A DNA stretch of 51,615 nucleotides, taken from the IMG/VR virus record IMGVR_UViG_3300046535_000970, positions 1-51,615 of that record; one strand, written 5' to 3'. The DNA is from a virus. The position numbers were made by a program, and so were the translations under genes. The notes below the pieces were generated by a model. The model had not been told where the DNA came from. It did not search any database and worked only from the letters and a program-made list of their open reading frames with translations. Shown in pieces: positions 28,368 through 37,924 of the stretch (position 1 is its first letter; each line of letters opens with the position of its first letter).

Positions 28368-30997
28368 TGGCGACCCCCGCAACTCAACTTCAAGCCCCCA
28401 CCAAAAACCTAGCACCATTGCGCCCGCTGCTTGAATTAGAGCGTGGTGGGAAGTGCCCTGAAACCTATCTCCAGAAAGCAATTCAAAAGAAGTTCACCTA
28501 CTTCCACGGGAAAGACAAGGACATCTACCGCGAGATAATTAATGTCGGGCAGTTAATCTCTCTTTTCATCAACGGCAAGCAGTTCCCAATAATGAATCCT
28601 GCCGATGGATCGTGGGGCGTCCTTCCGGTACGGGCGAATTCTGATTCATCTCGACGGGCTTTGAACGTGATGCGAGACATCGTTCAGGGACTTCTGGGAA
28701 AGTGGGAGCAGTCGAATCCTGACATCGTCGTGAGTCCCGGCAGAAATCTCGACAAATGTGCTCTAGCCGCGAAGTCTGCCGATGCCATTCTTCAGTATTA
28801 CGAACGTCAATTCTATAATCCGTGGTTCTCCCAACAAGAAGCGTTAATGGGGATGACGTTTGGGACTTACATCGACCGCTACAGGTTTGATGAGAATAAA
28901 GTCTCCATGTCGGTGATTCAGGACATCTTCGGGACGAAGAATGTTCAGTTTGGGCAAGGAAGTGCCGCGTGTGCTGAGTGTGGGGCGAGCGGAGGTTATC
29001 AGGACTTCACCCACTCATCTCAGGAGTTGGGCGCAGTGGGCGGGCAAGGGCCGCTCAGTCAACCCAAATGTCCCGAGTGTGGGGCAACCGCGATAATTGC
29101 CGACAAGCCCGCGCAAGGCGATTTAATGAGCGTTACAGGGCAAGAGAAGAAGCAGATAGGCGACCTTGTATGTGAACTTCTCCCGATGCCGAGTTGCCGG
29201 TGGGACTTAGCAAAACGACCCGAAGAGTCCAGTTATCTCATCTATCGCCAGAACGTTCCGAAAGGTGCGATTACTCGCATCATGGGGAACGTATTAATTC
29301 CCAAAGGTGAAGTGGACGAAGATCATGGTTTAGAGGTTCTGAGAGCACTACAAAAAGAGGGTCAAGCCCTTTCGGGATACTCAAACTATGGCAATCGTCG
29401 GAAGATGTACGACCTTGAAACTAGAGATGATGGGCAGACCTTTGATGAAATGTGGCTTAGTCCTGATGACTATGCCGACGTGAATCTCATCGGGGATGAG
29501 GAAACAGTAGATGGAGAACCCGTTCCAAAAGGGAAACTTACGGATGTATTTCCTGACGGACTCTGCGCTGTGGGTCTTAATGGGATGGCAGTGGTGCTGG
29601 CTCTCTATCCTGAGCGGCATAAAGACCATATCGTCAGCGGGACGTGGTTTGCTCAAGCCCAAACAGGATCGGGACGTGGATTAGCCGACTCGGTAGAAAT
29701 TCAAAAACAATTTAACTCGCTGAACAATCAAGCTCTTGCCTACATGAGTTCCACGTATACGCCCGCTGTGGGATACGACAATCAAATCTGGGCCGGGTCA
29801 AAGATGAAGTATCTCGGCACTCCGAGACAGAACATTCCATTTGACCTGACGAAACTTCCTGATGGACGCAAGCTTCAAGACTCAATTTATCAATTCTCTC
29901 CACAGTCAATTCCATCTCAATTCTTTCAATATGCCCAGAACTTTCTGAATGTGATGTTTCAGAAAACGAGTGGGAAGTCAGACTATCAACAAGGCGAACC
30001 GGGGATAACTGCTACGAACACCACCGCGACCGCAGCACAGATTGATCAGGGGAACGCGGACTCGATTAATCAACCAATTTTCCTGATTAAAGCCGACGTG
30101 CGCCGGCGGGCTGCGGAGATTACGCTAAGCCTGTTTCGGAAATGCTTCCCAATGAAGCGATATTTTGACTTAGGCGGGAAGTACGGGAAAGTTCAGGGGA
30201 TGGAGTTATCGAGTGCCGATCTGGATGCAGATTTACTCTTTACGGTAGCCCGCCATTCGGAGATGCCGAAAGGCCCATTTACGAGGTTGCAGAACCTCAA
30301 TTCGGTGGCGCAGGGATTTGGGGGATATCCGATACTTCTACAGTCGCTCGCGCAGATGCCTAAAGAAGTGAGCATGATTCTTCAGACTTATGACGTGGAT
30401 TTAGACTTCGAGAACTTTGATGAAGTCGGGGATTTGTGCCGCAAGCGATTGAATCAGATGAAAGAAGCTGCCAAGGTTGGAGTGACTGACCCAGAAGTGT
30501 TGATTCAGGCCATTCAACCCCCGATTGACGAGGCCGAACCGCATCTTGACCAGAAGGCGAAATGGTTTTCAGACGCTCTGGATTGGGACGAGCTTCAGGA
30601 AGCCTCAATGCCGCTGAGACAAGCGGTGTCGATGTTGGCTAAAGGACAGTTCCAGAGTGGAATTCAGCAACAGTCAGAGATGGCCTTCCAGCAGGGCATG
30701 GTGGGAGCGGCAGCACAAGCACCAATGGCTCTCGGTCAGCACTTACTTGAACAGAACGCCGCTCAGGGACAACAGGAACAGCCCCCGCCACCTGTTGATC
30801 CAAATCAGGTAATTCAGGGCGCACAGCAGCAGGATGAGCAAGCCCACGAGCAGCAGATGGCCCAGAACGAGATGGCGATGGAGCAGATGACCCACAGCCA
30901 CAATTTAGAGAAGGCCAAGGTTGAGGCTGACCACAAAATCAGGGTAGAGAAGGCCAAGCCTAAGCCCAAACCTGCAGCCAAGGCGAAGGCTAAATAA
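28367..30997 (+). CDS. portal protein with zinc-ribbon insertion, 876 aa
   Basis: Forms the dodecameric DNA gate at the capsid vertex. Large size, position after terminase and before scaffold/capsid, and segments such as GSGRGLADSVEIQKQFNSLN and NTTATAAQIDQGNADSINQP are characteristic of P22-type and related portals. Around residues 203-246 two pairs, CAECGASGG and CPECGATAI, form a zinc ribbon inside the clip/wing region, which is unusual. The C-terminus is glutamine-rich (AQGQQEQPPPPVDPNQ) and ends in a lysine/proline/alanine tail, probably inside the capsid. ATG 28367 overlaps the previous stop. Confidence 0.85.
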   Translation: MATPATQLQAPTKNLAPLRPLLELERGGKCPETYLQKAIQKKFTYFHGKDKDIYREIINVGQLISLFINGKQFPIMNPADGSWGVLPVRANSDSSRRALNVMRDIVQGLLGKWEQSNPDIVVSPGRNLDKCALAAKSADAILQYYERQFYNPWFSQQEALMGMTFGTYIDRYRFDENKVSMSVIQDIFGTKNVQFGQGSAACAECGASGGYQDFTHSSQELGAVGGQGPLSQPKCPECGATAIIADKPAQGDLMSVTGQEKKQIGDLVCELLPMPSCRWDLAKRPEESSYLIYRQNVPKGAITRIMGNVLIPKGEVDEDHGLEVLRALQKEGQALSGYSNYGNRRKMYDLETRDDGQTFDEMWLSPDDYADVNLIGDEETVDGEPVPKGKLTDVFPDGLCAVGLNGMAVVLALYPERHKDHIVSGTWFAQAQTGSGRGLADSVEIQKQFNSLNNQALAYMSSTYTPAVGYDNQIWAGSKMKYLGTPRQNIPFDLTKLPDGRKLQDSIYQFSPQSIPSQFFQYAQNFLNVMFQKTSGKSDYQQGEPGITATNTTATAAQIDQGNADSINQPIFLIKADVRRRAAEITLSLFRKCFPMKRYFDLGGKYGKVQGMELSSADLDADLLFTVARHSEMPKGPFTRLQNLNSVAQGFGGYPILLQSLAQMPKEVSMILQTYDVDLDFENFDEVGDLCRKRLNQMKEAAKVGVTDPEVLIQAIQPPIDEAEPHLDQKAKWFSDALDWDELQEASMPLRQAVSMLAKGQFQSGIQQQSEMAFQQGMVGAAAQAPMALGQHLLEQNAAQGQQEQPPPPVDPNQVIQGAQQQDEQAHEQQMAQNEMAMEQMTHSHNLEKAKVEADHKIRVEKAKPKPKPAAKAKAK

Positions 30998-31201
30998 ATG
31001 GATATTCATACACAGCTTGAACTAGCCCGTAACAAGATAACGAATCGGTATTTGGCTGAGAACGTGGATTTGGCTGAAGCTGAGAAGTTAAGGCACGACC
31101 TGACAGAAGTGTGTCGATACATCGAGCGCCGGATAGCGAGAGAAAAGATTGCAGAGCATAAATCTGTGATAACATCGCCAACCGGAGCAAGGGCGTTTTG
31201 A
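30998..31201 (+). CDS. hypothetical helical protein, 67 aa
   Basis: Starts immediately after the portal stop (TAAATG). The sequence is one or two charged helices (NVDLAEAEKLRHDLTEVCRY) and then KSVITSPTG. Not recognised; possibly a head accessory. Confidence 0.55.
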   Translation: MDIHTQLELARNKITNRYLAENVDLAEAEKLRHDLTEVCRYIERRIAREKIAEHKSVITSPTGARAF

Positions 31202-31233
31202 CAATTTAGCTTTATCCTGCGAATGCGGGAAGG

Positions 31234-31293
31234 GCCGCGAGAGCATGAACCGAGTCTGAATAGACTTCTTCATGTTGTCGCGGCTTTTTATTT
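31234..31293 (+). terminator. rho-independent terminator after the portal operon
   Basis: GCCGCGA (31234-31240) pairs with TCGCGGC (31278-31284); an inner CATGAA/TTCATG stem and AGTCT/AGACT extend it. TTTTTATTT follows at 31285. It separates portal from scaffold/capsid expression. Confidence 0.85.
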
Positions 31294-31299
31294 AAAGTC

Positions 31300-32727
31300 G
31301 TGACTACTATGGAAGAAACACAAACAGACGTAGAGACTACTCCAAGTCTCACCGCCGATGCGGCCACCGACTCGTCCTCGGTAACTACGGAGACTTCTAC
31401 TGCCAATGGCAACGCTGGCGACGTAATCGCTGTGGATGTGGCGGCTGAGGATGACCCCTTAAAGGACATCCCCACTCTTGAGGAACTTAAACAGCAAGCG
31501 GAACAAAAGATTCCGGGCGCTGCGGGTTTAGCAAGTTTACGGGCCGCTTATGAATCGGTCGCTCCATTGAAATCGTGGCAGGAAGTCGCTACCCAAATTG
31601 GCGACCCTTCGATAGCGAAGGACTACTACGAACTGATGGAGGCTTTACGCACTCCGGTTGAAGGTCAGCCGAATGAATACACCACCCGACCTTTTATTGA
31701 GAAGTTGGATTCACTGAGTCCGGGGATAGCCAATGAGCTGTTCTTTGAGTTAATGAGTTACGAGCTTCCCGATGAAAACGGGCGAGTGGATCGGATGACC
31801 AATCATTTTGTGCGGTCTTTGGGCCTTGACCCAACTCGCATAGATGATTACCGGAACATTGACACGGTTCGCGCATCTGGGGCCGTAACATCTGACGACC
31901 TCGCGGGGATACCTGAACGATTCCACTCTGCGTTTCGCGCACTTTCAAGTGCCCAACGAGACGACTTCATTTTGCAGAAAGATGCCAACGGTCAGTATTC
32001 GCTGGCTTCTATGGAATACCTGCAAGACAAAGCCGAAGCTCTTGAGGCTCGACAGTGGCGAGAACAGCAAGCCGAACAGCAGAAGCAGGTTGCCGAACAG
32101 CAGCAGCAGGCATTTGAGACTCAGCTACAGCAAGAAATCGTTGAGGATGTTACCAGCGAAGCGAAGTCAGTATACGACTCTATCCTTCAGAATTTGTCGT
32201 CACAGGTGACTTTTTCAAGTGATCCGGTGCAGGACAAAATCACCAAGGCAGGCATGATGGCGCTGCTTTCTCAGGTTCAATCTCCCTACCCCTATCAGCA
32301 GCAAGAAGCAGTAAACACGCTGAAAGAGGCAGGGATTGAGCTTAACGGGTTTGGGGAACTTCTGAACCGTTTCGAGGAACGGCGGGCAGCATACAAGCGA
32401 TTTGAGAGGATGGGAGATCAGTTGCAGGCGAGACGTGCGCTCTCCGAGTACACAATTGTCAAACAACAGGTTCTCGCTAAATCCAACGATTTCGCTTTGA
32501 GGCTGGCGAAAGCCAATGGTGAGAGAGTCGCTACGCAGGCAGCACAGCAGAATGGTCAACTAGCGACGGCAGCGGCGCGTTACGTACCAAGTGGAAGTCA
32601 GGCCCAGAACGGATCACCTAATCCCTATGAGCAGAACCCCCACCCGGTAGGTAGTCAGGAATATTTTGCTTACAACCGGAATCTGGACAAGCAATTCAAG
32701 CTGACAGGCGCGTCGATGTTTGGTTAG
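31300..32727 (+). CDS. scaffolding protein, 475 aa
   Basis: Directly upstream of the major capsid protein. The N-terminal ~60 residues are an acidic, threonine/serine-rich disordered region; the middle is helical; a glutamine/glutamate-rich coiled coil (ARQWREQQAEQQKQVAEQQQ) lies near residue 250. The C-terminus has a basic patch. This matches scaffolds of short-tailed phages that template the procapsid. The start could be GTG 31300 or ATG 31309; neither has a ribosome binding site. Confidence 0.75.
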   Translation: MTTMEETQTDVETTPSLTADAATDSSSVTTETSTANGNAGDVIAVDVAAEDDPLKDIPTLEELKQQAEQKIPGAAGLASLRAAYESVAPLKSWQEVATQIGDPSIAKDYYELMEALRTPVEGQPNEYTTRPFIEKLDSLSPGIANELFFELMSYELPDENGRVDRMTNHFVRSLGLDPTRIDDYRNIDTVRASGAVTSDDLAGIPERFHSAFRALSSAQRDDFILQKDANGQYSLASMEYLQDKAEALEARQWREQQAEQQKQVAEQQQQAFETQLQQEIVEDVTSEAKSVYDSILQNLSSQVTFSSDPVQDKITKAGMMALLSQVQSPYPYQQQEAVNTLKEAGIELNGFGELLNRFEERRAAYKRFERMGDQLQARRALSEYTIVKQQVLAKSNDFALRLAKANGERVATQAAQQNGQLATAAARYVPSGSQAQNGSPNPYEQNPHPVGSQEYFAYNRNLDKQFKLTGASMFG

Positions 32728-32736
32728 GAGAACATC

Positions 32737-34014
32737 ATGGCAGCAGTAACATTTTCCGAGATTACCGATCTGAAACGGCAAGCCGTCGAAAAAGACGTGC
32801 GCCAGTTTTACGAGAACAACGATCCGGGGATGCGAGCGTTTGGCAAGGCAGTAGACAAACCCGCTCTGACAGAAAAGGGTTATCGACTCCCTGACTATTC
32901 TCGCCGCCCAACCGGAATGACGTGGTTTACCCCGTCGAATTCCGACTTCAACGCCGCAGTTGGCCCGCAGACCGTATCGATGTGGGTCTATCCCACCATG
33001 AGCGCGTGGCCGATGATCTGGACAGGTTCAGCCATCGAGTCGATGGAGAACGACACGCAGGACAACGTTCAGAGCTACGACCAAATCATGGTGCAATATA
33101 CGGAGACGTTCCGTAAGAGGATGAATGAGTACTTCTACGGCACGGGTACTGGCTCGGTGGCTTTCTCGGCCACCACCACGACCACGCTGGGTTCGCAGAG
33201 TATTTCCCTGACGACTACCGCATCCACGACTCCGGGTCAAACCAAAGGCGGAGTATGGCTGTGGGAAGGTGAAACCTATCAGGGCATCAACGCTTCGACT
33301 GGAGCAGTCCGGGGAACTTTCGTAGTTACGACTCCGGGAACTTCAAGCGTTACCGCCAACGTCCTGAGCGGAACGATCAGCTCAGGCGATCCGATTGTGA
33401 TTCAGGGAAGCTATCAACTTGCCATGCGCGGCCTGGGATGGCTCATCTCCGACCAGAATCGGGTGCTCCAGGGACTTGACACGAGTGTGTACCTCGACCT
33501 GAACGCTCCGATGGTCGATCTGAACGGGGCTTTGTTGACTCCAGCGGCGATTGAGAATGCGAAAGCACTGCTCCAGACCCGCAACAACGAAGTCAAGGCT
33601 TCAAACAACCTGACGGCATTCCTGACGGACGGTCAGTACAGCACGATTCGCAAGCAGGGCTACAACCTTGGCTACTACCTCCGCGAAGATGCCGGTTCTG
33701 ACACGATGAAGGGCGTACAGGGTGACTACACAGACGGCGACACTCGATTCATCTGTGACGCAGACATGGACGAGGATCGCGTCTACTTCGCCAAGACCAA
33801 GGACTACAAAATCTACGAGATGAAGCCGTTCGGTAAGTACAACCGCGACGGATTGGATTCTCGTATGTTGCTGGGCGCAAACCAGACAGGTTCTGACAAC
33901 TGGCAGAGTGCTTTGGGGTGGAAGGGCAACCCAGCCACCTTGAGTGCTCGCGGCAGTGCGTTCATCAAGAGAGCGCAGTTGGCTTATGCCACGCAAGTTA
34001 CTGCCGGACTCTAA
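32737..34014 (+). CDS. major capsid protein, 425 aa
   Basis: ATG 32737 follows GGAGAACATC, a strong site. The protein has an N-terminal arm (EITDLKRQAVEKDVRQFYEN), strand-rich core segments (ASWPM-like MSAWPMIWTGSA; SLTTTASTTPGQTKGG insertion domain) and a C-terminal region with AIENAKALLQTRNNEVKASN. Position after scaffold, length and composition fit an HK97-fold capsid protein, but no single motif proves it. A hairpin follows the gene. Confidence 0.78.
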   Translation: MAAVTFSEITDLKRQAVEKDVRQFYENNDPGMRAFGKAVDKPALTEKGYRLPDYSRRPTGMTWFTPSNSDFNAAVGPQTVSMWVYPTMSAWPMIWTGSAIESMENDTQDNVQSYDQIMVQYTETFRKRMNEYFYGTGTGSVAFSATTTTTLGSQSISLTTTASTTPGQTKGGVWLWEGETYQGINASTGAVRGTFVVTTPGTSSVTANVLSGTISSGDPIVIQGSYQLAMRGLGWLISDQNRVLQGLDTSVYLDLNAPMVDLNGALLTPAAIENAKALLQTRNNEVKASNNLTAFLTDGQYSTIRKQGYNLGYYLREDAGSDTMKGVQGDYTDGDTRFICDADMDEDRVYFAKTKDYKIYEMKPFGKYNRDGLDSRMLLGANQTGSDNWQSALGWKGNPATLSARGSAFIKRAQLAYATQVTAGL

Positions 34015-34048
34015 TCAGTTGCCTCTTGAACGTGGTCGCTGATTTACA

Positions 34049-34071
34049 GGGGCGTTGCTCATGGACGCCCC
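34049..34071 (+). other. stem-loop after the capsid gene
   Basis: GGGGCGT (34049-34055) and ACGCCCC (34065-34071) form a seven-pair stem followed by ACTTTCCC. The T content is low, so it may be a weak terminator or a barrier that stabilises the capsid mRNA 3' end. Confidence 0.55.
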
Positions 34072-34128
34072 ACTTTCCCGCACTATCATCTGTCGGTGCG
34101 TAATGGTGACAGCGACAAAGGAGGAAAG

Positions 34129-34513
34129 ATGAGTTTATTTTGCACACCAAATGTGGTCGTTCAGACGGCAACTACCTCGGCCACTATTCTTGGCACAACC
34201 GACCTCGCACAATTCACAATTACCGCCGCGTCAAATGCCACGCTCCCGACTACATCAGGCCAGTACGCCGGATATGTCATGTCTAACCGCACGGGCGGAC
34301 AGGGACTTTGCTATATTGAGAATGTCGCTACATCAACCGCAAACGTTACTCTCGTAGCGGCGAGTGGTGATACGAATTTCGGCACTACGAATCGTGGTAG
34401 GGACGCAGAATTGGGTCATTGCCGACAGTGGGTGCTCGGCCTATTGCATTCGCATCGGCGCTCCATCCCTGAATAAGTGGGCAATCATCGGAGCAAAGAC
34501 CTGTACGGCGTAA
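34129..34513 (+). CDS. capsid-adjacent virion protein, apparent +1 frameshift, ~127 aa when joined
   Basis: ATG 34129 is preceded by AAAGGAGGAAAG. The strand-rich, T/A/S-rich first part (TDLAQFTITAASNATLPTTS) is followed in frame by an arginine-rich tail ending at 34476. In the +1 frame the sequence from about 34397 reads VGTQNWVIADSGCSAYCIRI and ends IIGAKTCTA at TAA 34511-34513, three bases before the next ATG. That looks like the true C-terminus, so either one extra base lies between 34381 and 34399 or a programmed +1 shift is used. The role may be capsid decoration or head completion. Confidence 0.65.
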
Positions 34514-34516
34514 CTG

Positions 34517-35368
34517 ATGCACGAGATATACGACGATCAAAAGAAGTGGGCGGCTGCTGGCATTTACAAGCCGCCCGACTTCGACATTCAAGCCTACCAG
34601 AAGAAGATTGATGCTGCGGTGGGTCTGTCTCCGTCAGGACATTCCATTGTTCGCGTTCTGTGGGCATGGGATGCGCGGAAGTGGGAGAACACTGAATGGG
34701 ACTCTTTTGGAGTTGCCAAGGCGGGAGAATGGCGGCAGAAGTATCGGGCTTTGTCAGTAGATATTGGCAACGATGACTATGTGGACATTTCTCCCCCAAG
34801 GTGGATTCTTGAAGAACGGTATGAACCTGAAGCCATCGCAATGAGTTGGGAGCTGACTCGTTATCGAAAGAAGGTCACAAGCATTCCTAACATGTTCTGT
34901 CATGGCTGTGGAAGGATGAGTTGGGTAGACATGGACAAGTCAGAGAGCGAGAACGCTGTCTGTCATTTCTGTGATTACACCCAAGTCCTGAATTGTGTGA
35001 ATGAAGATGTCTGGGGGGCAGTACCGAGAGAAGGGTGGTACAACCTGCTTCCCCACATCGGAATTATCGCCCAACACCGAAATCATTGCTGTAAGAAAGC
35101 ATGGCTAGACACGAGAGAGATTTGCTACGGGGAATACAAACTTCCCGATGGGCGAGAACTCAAGCGGCTGAAGAAAGCCGTTTACCGCAGAGACAAGGAA
35201 TTAGCCACAAATCCCCACATCAAGCCTGAGTTGAACGAAGTAGCATTGCAACAGGCAAAGATGATGGGTTTACAGGCGATGCAGGATGCGAAGGTCAGAA
35301 AGCGATCTGAGTTAGCTGAGATTCGCAGAGAGCATCGCTACGATCATTTAAACCGAGTGTCCGTTTAA
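34517..35368 (+). CDS. zinc-binding virion-associated protein, 283 aa
   Basis: The N-terminal half contains PRWILEERYEPEAIAMSWEL; the middle has a four-cysteine ribbon (MFCHGCGRMSW and CHFCDYTQVL) and a further HRNHCCKKAW. The C-terminus is basic and helical (LKRLKKAVYRRDKEL; RKRSELAEIRREHRYD). It is placed between capsid accessory and connector genes. No family is recognised. Confidence 0.62.
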   Translation: MHEIYDDQKKWAAAGIYKPPDFDIQAYQKKIDAAVGLSPSGHSIVRVLWAWDARKWENTEWDSFGVAKAGEWRQKYRALSVDIGNDDYVDISPPRWILEERYEPEAIAMSWELTRYRKKVTSIPNMFCHGCGRMSWVDMDKSESENAVCHFCDYTQVLNCVNEDVWGAVPREGWYNLLPHIGIIAQHRNHCCKKAWLDTREICYGEYKLPDGRELKRLKKAVYRRDKELATNPHIKPELNEVALQQAKMMGLQAMQDAKVRKRSELAEIRREHRYDHLNRVSV

Positions 35369-35382
35369 AGGAGAACACTAGA

Positions 35383-36426
35383 ATGTCAGCAGTCCTGGAA
35401 CGTAAACCAGAAGTCTTTGAATCAGTTAATTATTTCGACAAGCGCAGGCTCACGAACGCAGCAAAGCGATGGGTCTTTTTTGCCCTTGATGTCATTCAGC
35501 CCGAACGCAAGGCGGAACTCTCGTGGCTCGCCGTTGGCGGGGAAGAAAGCTCTTGTCCGTGCCTGATGAAGTACGGACGAGGATTCGTACCTCGTGGCCG
35601 CGCTGCCATTCTGGAGATGGGTGGCGAACCTATTCCCATGAGGCACATGGGCGACCTTTCGGCGGTGGCGTGGCAAGGTCTGCCGTCCGATAGCCACACC
35701 ACATCTCACAACTTCGGATATGTCCCGGTCTACCCTGGCGATGGTTTGAGACTCCTAAAGAAGTACTCAAGCATTGGCCGTAAGGGTCTGGATGAACTAA
35801 CGGCCCTGGAAGGCAAAGAATGGGAAGAATGCCACACCCCTGTCGAGGACGGAATTCTCGACGTGGTGGAATTGGCGCAGTTCGGGGACGGGATGTCCAG
35901 AACGCTCCGAGGACTTGAGGAGCAAATCAAGTTTGCCAAGGTCAACGATCCGCGAGTTGATTACGGGAAGTTGGCTGAAGAGGAACTGAGGCTCTGCGAA
36001 GATTCCCGCAATTGGGCGACACGGCTTATCAGTATCGAGCACGGTCTACTGAAACTCGGTCACGTCGGAGAATGGCAGGGTGGGCATTCTTACGCATACT
36101 CTCCCGTGGTGGAGATGTTGATTGAGCAGTTGGAATTGAAACGCCAAGACCAGCCGATTCAGGAAATGGCCGACATGGTGAGCCAGATTATCGCCAAGAC
36201 TACGCCGGCATCAGGCATGAGTGCGGCTGACTTCGACTTCCTGATGGATCAGAAACTCGCAAAGGTACGAGAAGCTGATGCTCTGAAGATTGCGGAACTC
36301 GAAGCCAAGCTCGCCGCGGCGACCGCTGAAACCTTTGTTTGCGTGTGCGGCAATGAAGCCAAGTCATTAGCAGGACTCAAGGCGCACCAACGAGCGTGTG
36401 AGGTATTTAACGCGAAGGAGGAATAA
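35383..36426 (+). CDS. hypothetical protein with C-terminal C2H2-like finger, 347 aa
   Basis: AAAGGAGAACACTAG precedes ATG 35383. A central acidic helical region is followed by a coiled coil (LKIAELEAKLAAATAE) and ends with CVCGNEAKSLAGLKAHQRAC, a C2H2-type zinc finger. DNA- or protein-binding is possible. It overlaps the next gene by one base. Role in the virion unknown. Confidence 0.62.
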   Translation: MSAVLERKPEVFESVNYFDKRRLTNAAKRWVFFALDVIQPERKAELSWLAVGGEESSCPCLMKYGRGFVPRGRAAILEMGGEPIPMRHMGDLSAVAWQGLPSDSHTTSHNFGYVPVYPGDGLRLLKKYSSIGRKGLDELTALEGKEWEECHTPVEDGILDVVELAQFGDGMSRTLRGLEEQIKFAKVNDPRVDYGKLAEEELRLCEDSRNWATRLISIEHGLLKLGHVGEWQGGHSYAYSPVVEMLIEQLELKRQDQPIQEMADMVSQIIAKTTPASGMSAADFDFLMDQKLAKVREADALKIAELEAKLAAATAETFVCVCGNEAKSLAGLKAHQRACEVFNAKEE

Positions 36427-37187
36427 TGCCAAGTCTCCAGCAGATGTGTCAGGAAGCGCGGCTGCGGTGTGACCAACCATTACCGCAGCAGCCTTCCATG
36501 CGTCGCACACTTTTGGCCGTCCTCGACTCCGTTCAGAACTTCTATTCTCGATTAGGAAACACGGGACAAGCGTGGAGTCTCAACCCTGATTACCCTCTGA
36601 ACGTTAGCGGAAACACGTCTGACTTTCTCTTAGCCATAGACGATTCTTACGGTAAGCCGATTCAGGTACTCTCCACTTACCCAACGAACCCTTCTTACAT
36701 TCAGAGATACATTCCTTTTCGAGAGTTTGCGTCGATGAATTTCGATTGGGCCTACCCACAGAACCTTGCTTCGTGGATGTGGACAGATGGCTCTCCATGT
36801 ACCGCAATGAGAATGGCGTTCTACTACCGGGATGATGGGTCACGGTGGGTCAGGGTGCTACCTCAGCCCCAGTTGGCAGCGACTTATGTAATCACGTTTG
36901 CGAGCGGAGATTGGGCGTCTACGGCGGGGATGGAACAGTCTGCGGTACTCAGCCAGTTTCATTCATTAATCGAGACGTGGGCGGCGCAGTCTATGCTGCC
37001 GTCGTGTCAATGGTCAGACGATGAAGATCGGAACATCGGCCATCGCAAAGAACTGTTTGTGGCGCTCAAGAATGATGAAATGAGACTGAGTGAAGAGTTC
37101 GACAGGTACGTGCGGAATCTCGTGGTTGACCAGATGGGTACAAGAGACTCAAGCATGGACGATGATTCTTTGATGATGTGGGGTTGA
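36426..37187 (+). CDS. head-tail connector/adaptor candidate, 253 aa
   Basis: GGAGGAATA gives a strong start. N-terminal helices (PSLQQMCQEARLRC; MRRTLLAVLDSVQNFYSRLG) followed by beta-rich sequence and acidic C-terminal helices resemble the adaptor proteins that attach below the portal. It is the first of three consecutive genes of the same kind. Assignment is by position and fold pattern only. Confidence 0.52.
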   Translation: MPSLQQMCQEARLRCDQPLPQQPSMRRTLLAVLDSVQNFYSRLGNTGQAWSLNPDYPLNVSGNTSDFLLAIDDSYGKPIQVLSTYPTNPSYIQRYIPFREFASMNFDWAYPQNLASWMWTDGSPCTAMRMAFYYRDDGSRWVRVLPQPQLAATYVITFASGDWASTAGMEQSAVLSQFHSLIETWAAQSMLPSCQWSDDEDRNIGHRKELFVALKNDEMRLSEEFDRYVRNLVVDQMGTRDSSMDDDSLMMWG

Positions 37188-37191
37188 CATC

Positions 37192-37923
37192 GTGTCGTGT
37201 ACCTACAGTGAGATAATCAGACAAGTTTCAGTTCGCATAAACGCGATCACAGGTCCCGTTGCGTCCACGCTTCAATCTACCTACATCAGCACGTTTACCT
37301 CGGCCAGCGTGGGGAGTTCAATCTTTCCTTATGCCGCCATCACTGATGCGGTTCTCAACATCGAGGGAAGATTGGCGGACGCAATCGCGTCAACGGGGGA
37401 TCATCCTTATCGAGCGTATTTAATCTCCACGACGGACGCTTTAGCAAATGCCGCGGTGTTGCCAAGTCTGGATGCTAGTGGAGAGCAAATTATCGGGGTG
37501 TGGGGAGCGGTTTACGACGCTTCCGATACTACGAAAGTCTATCGGGCTAAAGACGTTTCTCAGGTGATGCGAAGAACTACAAACCCAAACAGTAAATACA
37601 AGGTCACAGTCTATTGGTATTTCATGGACGATCTGAACATCTATCACACCGGAACGACGGTGAAGATTAAGGTGTGTGTGTACAGTCGAGACAATCAGGC
37701 GACGATTCTTGCCGCGAATGGAGCAATGCTATTGCCTGATACGCTGGCTGACGCGCTCGTGTGCGGAGCGGTGAGTGAGCTAGTCAGAGACGATGAGTTT
37801 ATGGGTCAGGCTTCAGTCTATCGACAGTATTACGATCAGGTCGATGGAGCAATTCGCAAAGGTCTAACGTCGATTCCTGCGAAAGCAGAAGTGGGGCCAT
37901 TACTGACAGCAGCGAGTTTCTAA
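37192..37923 (+). CDS. connector/neck protein candidate, 243 aa (GTG start)
   Basis: GTG 37192 is the only start near the preceding stop. The sequence begins with a helix (YSEIIRQVSVRINAITG), contains many strands and ends with SVYRQYYDQVDGAIRKGLTS. This mixture is common in head-completion proteins. Not matched to a specific family. Confidence 0.52.
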   Translation: MSCTYSEIIRQVSVRINAITGPVASTLQSTYISTFTSASVGSSIFPYAAITDAVLNIEGRLADAIASTGDHPYRAYLISTTDALANAAVLPSLDASGEQIIGVWGAVYDASDTTKVYRAKDVSQVMRRTTNPNSKYKVTVYWYFMDDLNIYHTGTTVKIKVCVYSRDNQATILAANGAMLLPDTLADALVCGAVSELVRDDEFMGQASVYRQYYDQVDGAIRKGLTSIPAKAEVGPLLTAASF

Positions 37924-37924
37924 G

